Assembly (NCBI GenBank): GCA_025360495.1
Contig: JANYCC010000175.1
Coordinates: 1 to 35,491, forward strand
Origin: Verrucomicrobiota bacterium
Lineage (GTDB): Bacteria; Verrucomicrobiota; Verrucomicrobiia; Limisphaerales; UBA9464
DNA length: 35,491 nucleotides
Direction: 5' to 3'
Of this stretch, positions 24,952 to 32,757 are shown piece after piece (position 1 is the stretch's first letter; every line of letters begins with the position of its first letter). The position numbers and the translations under genes are program-made. A model generated the notes under the pieces. It worked only from the letters and a program-made list of their open reading frames with translations. It was not told the DNA's origin and made no database searches.

Positions 24952-26352
24952 TCACGATTTCCAGCCGCCGCCGAGGGAGCGATAGAGAGCCACGGCATTG
25001 AGCAGGCGCGCCCCTTGGAATTGCAACAGGGTCTGCCGGGCGGCGTACAGGTCCTGTTGGGCGAGGAGGACATCCAGATAGCTGTCCACACCCTGCCGAT
25101 AGCGTGCGCTGGCAAGGTCGAAGCGCTTTTGCTGCGCCATCAGCAACAACTCCTGGGCCTGAAGTTTCTCATCGAGAATCGAATGGACGGCCAGCGCGTC
25201 CGCAACCTCGCGAAACGCGCCCTGGATGGCCTTCTCATAGTTGGCGATTTCGATCCTCTTGCCAATCTTGGAGGCGTCGACATTCGCCCGGGTGGCGCCG
25301 CCATCGAAAACGGGGATGGTGATCTGCGGGGAGAAACTCCAGGTCGCCGAAGGGCCGGTGAACAGGTCCGCCAGGGTGGCGCTGGCGGTGCCGGCGGAAC
25401 CGGTGAGCAGGATCCGCGGATACAGCGCCGCCCGCGCCGCCCCGATGTCCGCGTTGGCCGCCTTCAGGGCGTGTTCGGCCGCCAGGATGTCGGGTCGGCG
25501 CTGCAACACCTCGGAAGGCATCCCGGAGGGCAGACCGGCGAGCAGATGCTGCTGCCGGAATGGTTGGCCGGGAGGAAGATCGTCAGGGAGCGGACTGCCG
25601 ATCAGGGTCACGAAGGCGTTTTCAGACTGGGCCAGGAGCTGGGCATAATTGGCGATGTTCACGCGGGCGGTCTGGACCTGCGCCCGCGAGGTCTGCAAAT
25701 CCAGTTCCGAGGCGACGCCGGCCTCGAAGCTCCGTTTGTTCAGATCGTACGACGACTGGACGGTGTCGAGCGTCTGCTGCCCGATGGCCTTGGCCTCCCG
25801 GTATTGCAGCAGGGTCAGATATTGCGACGCGACCTCGGAGACCAACGCGATCTGCAAACTTCGTCGCGCCTCCTCGGTCGCCAGGTATTTCTCCAAGGCC
25901 TCCGTCTTCAGACTCCGCACCCGGCCGAATAGGTCGACCTCATAGGCCGCGTTCACATGGACGTCATAGGTGGTGGTGATGCTGCCCCCGTCGAATACCG
26001 AGACCGAGCCGGAGGATTTTTGGCGGGTGCCGCTCGCCGCGCCGGAAAGACCGGGGAGGAGGGCAGCGCGTTGGATGCGGTACTGGGCGCGGGACTGTTC
26101 CACGCGCAGCGCCGCGATTCGCAGGTCGCGGTTGTTCTCCAAGGCGAGGCCGATCAAAGTTTGCAACCGGGGATCATCGAAGAAGTCGCGCCAATCGATG
26201 TCGGCCGGGACGGTGTTGGTGGCGCCGCTCCGGGCCGCGCGATCGGGCCATGAAGGGGCCACCGGCGCGGCAGGCCTTTCGTAATGGGGAGACAGGGTGC
26301 AGCCGGCCAGGAACGCGCCGAGGACGGCGATGGAAGTGGACCTCCGGTTCAT
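24952..26352 (-). CDS. RND efflux outer-membrane lipoprotein (NodT/OprM family)
   Basis: The 466-residue protein begins with a lipoprotein signal ending in the lipobox LAGC (C18), then the conserved start of the family (LSPHYERPAAPVAP and a WRDFFDDPRLQTLI block). Two OEP repeats follow, each with long alpha-helical hairpins (for example LRVEQSRAQYRIQRAALLPG and GAARAALYPRILLTG). It would form the trimeric outer-membrane channel of a tripartite pump. Its ATG overlaps the stop of the pump gene by 4 bp (ATGA), so the two are translationally coupled. It is the last gene of the operon. The length is normal for the family. Confidence 0.95.
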   Translation of the reverse strand: MNRRSTSIAVLGAFLAGCTLSPHYERPAAPVAPSWPDRAARSGATNTVPADIDWRDFFDDPRLQTLIGLALENNRDLRIAALRVEQSRAQYRIQRAALLPGLSGAASGTRQKSSGSVSVFDGGSITTTYDVHVNAAYEVDLFGRVRSLKTEALEKYLATEEARRSLQIALVSEVASQYLTLLQYREAKAIGQQTLDTVQSSYDLNKRSFEAGVASELDLQTSRAQVQTARVNIANYAQLLAQSENAFVTLIGSPLPDDLPPGQPFRQQHLLAGLPSGMPSEVLQRRPDILAAEHALKAANADIGAARAALYPRILLTGSAGTASATLADLFTGPSATWSFSPQITIPVFDGGATRANVDASKIGKRIEIANYEKAIQGAFREVADALAVHSILDEKLQAQELLLMAQQKRFDLASARYRQGVDSYLDVLLAQQDLYAARQTLLQFQGARLLNAVALYRSLGGGWKS

Positions 26353-29300
26353 AGGGTTTGCGTCGCGGCGGGAGCGGCGGTTCCCGGGTTGGGCTTCGGT
26401 TTGAAAATGCCGCGGACCACCACATAGAACACGGGGATCAGGAAGATGCCGAGGGCGGTGGCGGCGAACATCCCGCCGGCCACGCCGGTGCCGATGGCAT
26501 TGCGGCTGGCGGATCCCGCGCCGGTGCTGACCACCAGCGGCATCACGCCGAGAATGAAGGCGAAGGAAGTCATGAGGATCGGCCGCAATCGCAAGTGGAC
26601 GGCCTCGAGGGTCGCCTCGACGGCGGTCTTGCCGGTGGCCTGCAGGTCCTTGGCATATTCGATGATCAGGATCGCATTCTTGGTCGCCAAGCCGACGGTG
26701 GTCAGCAGCCCGACCTTGAAATAGACGTCGTTGGGCAAGCCGCGCAGGGTGGCGGCGACCAGGGCCCCCAGGACTCCGAGCGGCACGACCAGGATGACGG
26801 ACAGCGGGATGGGCCAGCTTTCATAGAGGGCGGCGAGGCATAAGAACACGACCAGCAGCGACAAGGCATAAAGCAACGGGGCCTGCGATCCGGAAAGTCG
26901 TTCCTCATAGGATTGCCCGGTCCATTCGTAACCGATCCCGTGCGGCAATTGCCGGGCCATTTCCTCCATCGCCTGCATTGCGTCGCCCGTGCTCTTTCCG
27001 GGGGCGGCGGCACCGACCAGTTCATAAGACGGGAAGCCGTTGTAGTTTTGCAACTGGGGCGATCCATAGATCCATCGGACCGTCGTGAACGCGGAAAGGG
27101 GGACCATCGTTCCGGCGCGGTTGCGGACAAAGACCTTGCTCACGTCGTCCGGCGACATGCGGAACGGTGCGTCGAGTTGGACGATCACGCGTTGGACGCG
27201 GTTGCCGTTGCTGAAATTGTTGATGTAACTCGAGCCGAAGCTGGTTTGGAGCGTGGTGTTGACGTCGACGAGGGACACGCCCAGGGCGCCGGCTTTCTCC
27301 TGGTCGACATCGACCTTGAGCTGGGCGGCGTCCTCGAGGCCCTGGACGCGGACGCCGGCGACGACGGGATTGGTGGCGGCCATGGCGAGGAGTTGGTTCC
27401 GCGCGGCCAGCAACTCCGTGTGACCGAGACCGCCGAGATCCTGGAGTTGGAAATCGAACCCGGTCGAATTCCCGAGTTCGGCGATGGCGGGCGGGTTCAG
27501 GGGGAAGATGATCGCGTCCCTGACCGAGGCGAAGGTTCCGGCGGCGCGGGCGATCACCGCCTGGACGGTGTGTTCCGCCCCTTTGCGCTCACCCCAATCC
27601 TTGAGGCGGCCGAAGGAGAGCGCGGAATTCTGGCCGCGCCCGTTGAAGCTGAAGCCGGCCACGGTGATGAAGCTCTCGATCTCCGGTTGCTTGAGGAAAT
27701 AATCCTCCACCTGCCGCAGGACATCCTGGGTGCGTTCCTGGGTGGCGCCGACCGGGAGTTGGATGTTGGTGATGAAATAGCCCTGATCCTCCGCCGGCAG
27801 GAACGACGACGGCATTTTGGCATAGAGAAGCCCGACCAGGAACACGATCCCCAGGAACACGGTGATCGAGGCCAGATGGTGCCCCAATATCCGGCCCACG
27901 GTGGATTGGTACCGGGTGGTGGCCTTGGAGAACGAGCGGTTGAACCAGCCGAAAAATCCGCCCTTCTCATGCTTGTGTCCCTTGGGGATCGGCTTCAGCA
28001 GCGTCGCGCACAGGGCGGGGGTCAGCGACATGGCGAGGAAAACCGAGAACACCATCGACGAGACCAGCGACAGGGAGAACTGGCGGTAAATGGTCCCCAC
28101 CGATCCGCTGAAAAAAGCCATGGGGATGAACACGGCCGTGAGGACCAGCGTGATGCCGATGAGGGCGCCCGTGAGCTGGCTCATCGCCTTGCGGGTGGCC
28201 TCCAGCGGCGAAAGGCCTTCCTCGGCCATGATCCGTTCCACGTTCTCGACGACCACGATCGCGTCGTCGACCAGGATCCCGATGGACAGGACCATGCCGA
28301 ACATGGTGAGGACATTGATGCTGAACCCGAACGCGAGCATGGAGGCGAACGTGCCGAGCAAAGCGACCGGGACGACGATGGTGGGGATGAACGTCGCGCG
28401 GAGATTCTGCAGGAACAGATACATCACCAGGAACACCAGGACGATCGCCTCGGCGAGCGTCTTGAGAACCTCCTCGATGGAGATCCGCACGAACGTGGAG
28501 GTGTCCAGGGGATAATCGACGCGCACGCCGGGAGGGAAGAAGCGGGAGAGATCGGCGACCTTTTCGCGCACGGCCGCGGCGGTGTTCAGCGCGTTGGCGG
28601 TCGGTGAGAGCTTGATCGCGACGGCGGCGGAGGGATGTCCGTTGACCCGGGCCTGGGTGCCGTAGTTTTCCGCGCCCAGGGCCACCCTCGCGACGTCCTT
28701 GAGAAACACCCGCGAACCGTCGGGATTGGAGCGCAACAGGATGTTCTCGAACTCGGGCACCGTGTGCAGGGTGGTCCGCCCCTGCATGATCACGTTGAGT
28801 TGCTGCCCCGGCACGGAGGGCGCCGCGCCGATCTGTCCGACGGGGACCTGCGCGTTCTGGTTCTGGATCGCGGTGGCGACGTCGGACGCCGCGAGGCCGA
28901 GGCCGTTCATCCGGGCCGGGTCCAGCCACACCCGCATGGCGTATTGGGAACCGAAGAGGTTGGCCTCGCCCACGCCGGTGACGCGCCGGATCGGATCCAG
29001 GACGCTGGCCGATATATAATTCCCCAAGGCGGTCTCGTCGAGGCTGTTGTCCGTCGTCGAGAGCGTGAAGAACATCATATAATTCCGCGTGGCCTTGGCG
29101 ACGACGATGCCCTGTTGCTGGACGGTCAGCGGGAGGCTGGGCGTGGCCAGTTGGACCTTGTTCTGGACCTGCACCTGCGCGGTGTCGGGGTTGGTGCCGG
29201 GAAGGAAATACAGCGTGACCGTGGCCAGGCCCGACGCGTCGCCGCCCGACGTCATATAGAGCAGGTTGTCGATGCCGTTGAGTTGTTGCTCGATGACCGA

Positions 29301-29486
29301 GACGACCGTTTCCTGCAACGTCTCGGCGGAGGCGCCGGCGTAGTTGGCCGAGACCGAGATCGAGGGGGGCGCGACGTTGGGGTACTGGGCGATGGGCAGC
29401 TTGGCGATGGCCAACCCGCCGAGCACCATGATGAGAATGGAGACGACCCAAGCGAACACCGGCCGGTTGATGAAGAAGTGCGCCAT
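26349..29486 (-). CDS. RND multidrug efflux pump, HAE1 family (AcrB/MexB-like)
   Basis: The 1045-residue protein is a full-length hydrophobe/amphiphile efflux pump. The N-terminal signature is canonical (MAHFFINRPVFAWVVSILIM, then LPIAQYPNVAPPSISVSANY). Twelve membrane segments in two halves are implied, with large periplasmic loops. The proton-relay aspartates lie in GILVDDAIVVVENVERIM in TM4 (about residue 406), and a conserved lysine-type TM10 region follows (VGLATKNAILIIEYAKDL). It uses the proton gradient to export lipophilic compounds through the adaptor and outer-membrane channel encoded on either side. It starts 8 bp after the adaptor gene. The exact substrates cannot be predicted. 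Confidence 0.96.
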   Translation of the reverse strand: MAHFFINRPVFAWVVSILIMVLGGLAIAKLPIAQYPNVAPPSISVSANYAGASAETLQETVVSVIEQQLNGIDNLLYMTSGGDASGLATVTLYFLPGTNPDTAQVQVQNKVQLATPSLPLTVQQQGIVVAKATRNYMMFFTLSTTDNSLDETALGNYISASVLDPIRRVTGVGEANLFGSQYAMRVWLDPARMNGLGLAASDVATAIQNQNAQVPVGQIGAAPSVPGQQLNVIMQGRTTLHTVPEFENILLRSNPDGSRVFLKDVARVALGAENYGTQARVNGHPSAAVAIKLSPTANALNTAAAVREKVADLSRFFPPGVRVDYPLDTSTFVRISIEEVLKTLAEAIVLVFLVMYLFLQNLRATFIPTIVVPVALLGTFASMLAFGFSINVLTMFGMVLSIGILVDDAIVVVENVERIMAEEGLSPLEATRKAMSQLTGALIGITLVLTAVFIPMAFFSGSVGTIYRQFSLSLVSSMVFSVFLAMSLTPALCATLLKPIPKGHKHEKGGFFGWFNRSFSKATTRYQSTVGRILGHHLASITVFLGIVFLVGLLYAKMPSSFLPAEDQGYFITNIQLPVGATQERTQDVLRQVEDYFLKQPEIESFITVAGFSFNGRGQNSALSFGRLKDWGERKGAEHTVQAVIARAAGTFASVRDAIIFPLNPPAIAELGNSTGFDFQLQDLGGLGHTELLAARNQLLAMAATNPVVAGVRVQGLEDAAQLKVDVDQEKAGALGVSLVDVNTTLQTSFGSSYINNFSNGNRVQRVIVQLDAPFRMSPDDVSKVFVRNRAGTMVPLSAFTTVRWIYGSPQLQNYNGFPSYELVGAAAPGKSTGDAMQAMEEMARQLPHGIGYEWTGQSYEERLSGSQAPLLYALSLLVVFLCLAALYESWPIPLSVILVVPLGVLGALVAATLRGLPNDVYFKVGLLTTVGLATKNAILIIEYAKDLQATGKTAVEATLEAVHLRLRPILMTSFAFILGVMPLVVSTGAGSASRNAIGTGVAGGMFAATALGIFLIPVFYVVVRGIFKPKPNPGTAAPAATQTL

Positions 29487-29494
29487 GGTTCGCC

Positions 29495-30682
29495 CTAGTT
29501 GGTCGGGGACCCGGGCATCGGGGTGCCGGAAGCCGCCGGGACGAACGGGACCGGGTTCACCACCGAACCCGGGGGCGCCTTCTGGGAACCCTCCACCACC
29601 ACGCGTTCGCCGGCTTTCAATCCCCGGGCCACGACGACCTGGGTCCCCACCGTCCGGTCGATCTCGATGCCACGCAGTTCGACTTTGTTGTCCGGGCCCA
29701 AGACCAGCACGGTGGAGGTGCCCGCGGTGCCGCGGGTGATGGTGCGCTGGGGGATCGTGAGCGCATTCGTGTTGACGCCCTCGACGATGCGGGCGCGGAG
29801 GAAGACGCCGGGAAGCAGGAGGTTTTCCGGATTCGGGATCGTCGCGCGCAGGGTGACCATCCCGGTGGTCGGATCGACCGAGATGTCGGAAAAGAGGAGC
29901 GTGCCCGGGTGGCTGTAGGGCGTGCCATCCTCCAGGATCAAGGTCACGCCCGCCTTGCCACGGTCGGCGCCTTGGAGCGAGCCGCTGGCGAAGGCCTTTC
30001 TCAGTCTCAACAGGTCGGCGCTCGATTGCGTGAAATCGAAATACACCGGATCCAATTGGCGGATCACGGCCAGCAGCGTCGCCTCGGTGGCGCTGACCAG
30101 GGCGCCCTCGGTGACCATCGCCTTGCCGATCCGACCGGAAATCGGGGCGGTGACCCGGGCGTAACCGAGGTTCAACTCGGCGGTTTGGGCCGCCGCCCTG
30201 GACGCGAGGAGTTCCGCCTCGTTCTGGCCAAGCGCGGCCACGGCCTGGTCGTAGACCTGCTTGCTGATCGCGTTGATCGGGACCAATTCCTTATACCGGT
30301 CGGCGGTGGCCTTCGACATTTTCAGCGTGGCGTCCGCCCTGGCCGTGGCCGCCTTCGCCGCGTCGAGACCCGCCTGCAGGGGGGCGGGATCGATCTCGAA
30401 CAGGACCTGCCCTTCCTGCACGTTGGAACCTTCCTCGAAGAGCCGTTTTTGGAGGATTCCCGTCGCCCGGCCGCGCACCTGGGCTTCCCGGGTCGGGACA
30501 ATCCGGCCCGGGAATTCGGTCGTGCGCTCAACGCGTTCCGCCGCGACCGCCACGAAGGAGACCACCGTGGGCGGCCGCGCCTGCGACGGTGTTTCGGTCT
30601 TGCGACAGGCGCCGAGGACCAGGATCAGTGCCAGCGCGAAAGGGCAACGCACGGGCTTGGGACAGGTCTGAATCTTATCCAT
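29495..30682 (-). CDS. RND efflux periplasmic adaptor lipoprotein (AcrA/MexA-like)
   Basis: The 395-residue protein has a lipoprotein signal with lipobox LGAC (C26). It then shows the order usual for membrane-fusion proteins: beta-barrel/lipoyl half (TEFPGRIVPTREAQVRGRAT and GSNVQEGQVLFEIDPAPLQA), an alpha-helical hairpin (about residues 105-165), the second lipoyl half (LGYARVTAPISGRIGKAMVT), and beta-barrel and membrane-proximal domains (DPTTGMVTLRATIPNPENLL). It links the inner-membrane pump to the outer-membrane channel. It lies 12 bp downstream of the TetR gene and 8 bp upstream of the pump gene in one operon. The family and the lipidated form are both clear. Confidence 0.95.
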   Translation of the reverse strand: MDKIQTCPKPVRCPFALALILVLGACRKTETPSQARPPTVVSFVAVAAERVERTTEFPGRIVPTREAQVRGRATGILQKRLFEEGSNVQEGQVLFEIDPAPLQAGLDAAKAATARADATLKMSKATADRYKELVPINAISKQVYDQAVAALGQNEAELLASRAAAQTAELNLGYARVTAPISGRIGKAMVTEGALVSATEATLLAVIRQLDPVYFDFTQSSADLLRLRKAFASGSLQGADRGKAGVTLILEDGTPYSHPGTLLFSDISVDPTTGMVTLRATIPNPENLLLPGVFLRARIVEGVNTNALTIPQRTITRGTAGTSTVLVLGPDNKVELRGIEIDRTVGTQVVVARGLKAGERVVVEGSQKAPPGSVVNPVPFVPAASGTPMPGSPTN

Positions 30683-30694
30683 GACGGGGGGAAA

Positions 30695-31318
30695 TCAGGG
30701 CGCCCGGAATCCGGCGGCCGCGAAGGCGATCAGTTTACGGGCCAGCGCCTCGGCATCGACGGATTGCACCCGGGCCGGGCGGAAAGTGTCCTTGGTCAGC
30801 ATCCAGTGGTGCAGGGCGCCATAGGTGAACTTCAGGCGCCAATAGATGTCCGAACGGGACAGGTGCGGCAGGGCTTTGCGGAGGGCCGCATCCATGCGGT
30901 CCATCAGGGGTTCGAACTGTCGTTTCAGGAGCGCCTCGAGGCCGGGGCCGGGCTCCGAAAGGCAGCGCCCAAAGAGTTTCGAAAACGCGACACTGCCCTT
31001 GGAGGCCGGTTCGGAACCCTCGAGCGCGGGCCGGATGAACGCCTCCAGGATGGTCTCCACCTTCGGCCCGCGTTTCCCGGCCGATTTCTCGATGGCATCG
31101 AGCGCGGCGAGCCGGGCCTTGTTCACGGGGACGATGCGGCGCTCAAAGACGGCGGCGATCAGGTCCTGCTTGGTGCCGAAATGATAGTTGATCGCGGCCA
31201 GGTTCACCCTCGCGCCCCGGGTGATGTCCCGGATGGAGACCCGGTCGAGACCGCGCTCGCCGAAGAGCAGCTCCGCGGCGTCCAGGATTCGCGACCGCGT
31301 TTTTCCAGGCTCTGTCAT
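30695..31318 (-). CDS. TetR/AcrR-family transcriptional regulator, first gene of efflux operon
   Basis: The 207-residue protein has the N-terminal TetR DNA-binding domain (about residues 8-55: TRSRILDAAELLFGERGLDR, VSIRDITRGARVNLAAINYHF). The GTKQDLIAAVF end of the helix-turn-helix is typical. The C-terminal ligand-binding part (about 85-207) resembles the AcrR-type TetR_C domain. As the first gene of the operon it most likely represses its own transcript and the pump genes, with relief on binding a pump substrate. A near-perfect palindrome covers the start codon and is a good operator candidate. Only 12 bp separate it from the adaptor gene. The ligand is unknown. Confidence 0.93.
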   Translation of the reverse strand: MTEPGKTRSRILDAAELLFGERGLDRVSIRDITRGARVNLAAINYHFGTKQDLIAAVFERRIVPVNKARLAALDAIEKSAGKRGPKVETILEAFIRPALEGSEPASKGSVAFSKLFGRCLSEPGPGLEALLKRQFEPLMDRMDAALRKALPHLSRSDIYWRLKFTYGALHHWMLTKDTFRPARVQSVDAEALARKLIAFAAAGFRAP

Positions 31319-31342
31319 ACGTTCGTTTCAAACGCTCGTATG
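31316..31342. promoter_or_regulatory. Probable TetR operator overlapping the regulator's start codon
   Basis: A 27-bp palindrome has half-sites CATACGttCGTTT and AAACGctCGTATG around a central C; only the two bases at each half-site interior break symmetry. The left three bases (31316-31318) are the complement of the tetR ATG. Size and symmetry fit TetR-family autoregulatory operators. A weak -35-like TTGACC lies upstream on the minus strand, but no good -10 was found. Confidence 0.7.
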
Positions 31343-31397
31343 AAACCGGTCACCGGGTCAAGGCGATTCCGGGTACCCGGGACGGCGCGGCCGCATT

Positions 31398-31519
31398 CGG
31401 GCATCGTGGGAAGCCGGGTCTTGGGAGAAGCGGGACGGGTGGGAAAATCCGCCCTCCCAGGGCGGGCGCGACAGCCCCGGGGGGGGCGGGTTTTCCTACC
31501 CGCCTTCCCACGATGCCCG
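31398..31519. repeat. 122-bp REPIN-like inverted-repeat element, copy 1
   Basis: Outer arms of 16 bp pair perfectly (CGGGCATCGTGGGAAG at 31398-31413 with CTTCCCACGATGCCCG at 31504-31519). An inner pair, GGGTGGGAAAATCCGCC-like at about 31437-31453 and GGCGGGTTTTCCTACCC at about 31486-31502, also pairs with two mismatches. The G/C-rich centre includes GCGCGACAGCCCC. A second copy lies at the right edge of the window. Confidence 0.85.
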
Positions 31520-31626
31520 GATGCGCCCCGGGGTCAGGCCGGCGTCGGCGCCCCATCGTCCCGCCCGCGGACTCCGGGCGCGATCCGGTTTTGCGCGTCG
31601 TCCGTCGTGCCCGGGCCATGGAAAGG

Positions 31627-31704
31627 GCGGATCTTGGCACGGCCCCCGCCATGGACTCCCAAGCGGCTCGGGTGGAACCTCGCCCTACCAAAACAGACCA
31701 GGCC
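31627..31704 (+). repeat. Single REP unit related to the 22905 palindrome
   Basis: It contains GCGGATCTTGGCACGGCCCC, then CGGCTCGGGTGGAACCTCGC and CTACCAAAACAGACCAGGCC. These match the left arm at 22905-22962 and the reverse complement of 22981-23056. It is a solitary unit of the palindromic element. Confidence 0.8.
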
Positions 31705-31897
31705 GGTGCGAGCTTCCAATTCTGGAGATTGACGATTGAGGATTGGGTGGCGCGTGCGGCGAGTCCCCGAACAGGCAAACAACAATCCCCAATCCTCCAT
31801 CATCCATTCCCCACACCGGGGGGCGCGGGCGGGGGACATTGATGATTTTGGATTGGAAATTGAGGATTGTTGATTGGGAAACGTTGCCCGACGTGAC
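31705..31897. other. Non-coding region with ATTGAGGATTG-type repeats
   Basis: Short, partly inverted AT-richer motifs occur: GATTGAGGATTGGG near 31731-31745, its complement-like CCCCAATCCTCC near 31788-31799, and GATTGGAAATTGAGGATTG near 31851-31869. No gene, promoter or terminator could be supported. Confidence 0.5.
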
Positions 31898-32485
31898 TCA
31901 CTTCCGGGTGTAGGTGATCTCCATCGTCTTCGCGTTTTCCCCGCGGCTGCCGTCGAACATCTCCAGGACGTGCTTCTCCGGGCTGACCAGGCGCAGGACC
32001 GTCTTCATCGGAATGTCCTTCCGTCCGGTGGCGGGGCAGTTCGACTTGCCTTCCAAGGTGATGGTCTTGTTGCCGCTGTCGGCCTTGCCTTCACTCGTGA
32101 AGATCGAGGTCTGGGTGTCACAGACCCAAACGCTGTTATAGGTCTGCTTCGTGTTGTCGAATCCCAGGAGGGTGCGTCCGGTGAAGGGCTTGCCCATCAT
32201 GTCGCCACGGAAATCCTCCTCCAAGAAACGTCCGTTGAACTTCCAACTCGCATTCGCCTCCCCCTGGCTGACCTGGGGGGCACCGCCGGGATCCATCCAG
32301 CACTTCACCTCGGCCTTCCAATTTCCGACCAGCGCATTGAGGACCTTGTGCGCGGGCCCCGGGGTGCCGGCCGCCTCCATCTTCCGCATCATCTCCTCGT
32401 GTTCCGCGCCGGGTTTGGGGGAACCGGGGGCGTTCGCATGTCGAGTCTGCTCCGTGGCCTGCTTATCGTGAACTTCCGTTTTCAT
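31898..32485 (-). CDS. DUF1579 family protein
   Basis: I chose the ATG at 32485, which has AGGA about 8 nt upstream; a longer frame from 32566 adds 27 non-conserved residues. The 195-residue product has a charged, His/Glu-rich N-terminal leader (about residues 1-45) followed by a DUF1579 beta-barrel-like domain: HKVLNALVGNWKAEVKCW, FNGRFLEEDFRGDMMGKPF, LLGFDNTKQTYNSVWVCDT and the closing LEMFDGSRGENAKTMEITY. DUF1579 proteins are small, lipocalin-like proteins of unknown function common in this phylum. No signal peptide is evident, so the location is probably cytoplasmic. The start forms an ATGA overlap with a doubtful small upstream frame. Confidence 0.8.
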   Translation of the reverse strand: MKTEVHDKQATEQTRHANAPGSPKPGAEHEEMMRKMEAAGTPGPAHKVLNALVGNWKAEVKCWMDPGGAPQVSQGEANASWKFNGRFLEEDFRGDMMGKPFTGRTLLGFDNTKQTYNSVWVCDTQTSIFTSEGKADSGNKTITLEGKSNCPATGRKDIPMKTVLRLVSPEKHVLEMFDGSRGENAKTMEITYTRK

Positions 32486-32757
32486 GGTGTTTTTCCTGTT
32501 CTCATCATGGTTTTCCAAATGACCGATGTCTCGCGGGGCTGAAGTTCCACTCCCTGCACGGGGCATGCCGCCGGATTGCCGCCTGAATCCGCGTTTCCGT
32601 CGGGAGGAACCGTCGCAAAATGCGCAAAAAAAGTGCGGGCGGGTTGCAAAATATCGCCGGACAAATCCCTTTCAAGAAGCCATGCCAATCGGTCCGCCGG
32701 GACGGCCTTCACGAGGGCCATACCACGAGCTTCCCCGGGCCGGGAATCAGGAGTCAT
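32482..32757 (-). CDS. Doubtful small ORF between dehydrogenase and DUF1579 genes
   Basis: A 91-codon frame fills the gap exactly: its ATG overlaps the stop of the upstream dehydrogenase-like gene (ATGA), and its TGA overlaps the DUF1579 start (ATGA). That arrangement is typical of translational coupling. Its third codon positions, however, are less GC-rich than those of its neighbours, and the sequence (for example LSGDILQPARTFFAHFATVP) matches no family I know. The region may simply be an intergenic promoter for DUF1579. Low confidence. Confidence 0.25.
   Translation of the reverse strand: MTPDSRPGEARGMALVKAVPADRLAWLLERDLSGDILQPARTFFAHFATVPPDGNADSGGNPAACPVQGVELQPRETSVIWKTMMRTGKTP

Noticed and set aside
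26913-28607. Long plus-strand open frame (564 codons) antisense to the RND pump
   Set aside because: It lies entirely opposite a canonical AcrB-type gene, and its composition is low-complexity and charged, typical of an antisense shadow.
29909-31732. Long plus-strand open frame (607 codons) antisense to the adaptor and TetR genes
   Set aside because: It is the shadow of high-GC codon usage; the minus-strand genes have clear families and the antisense translation is Gly/Arg/Asp-rich with no domain.
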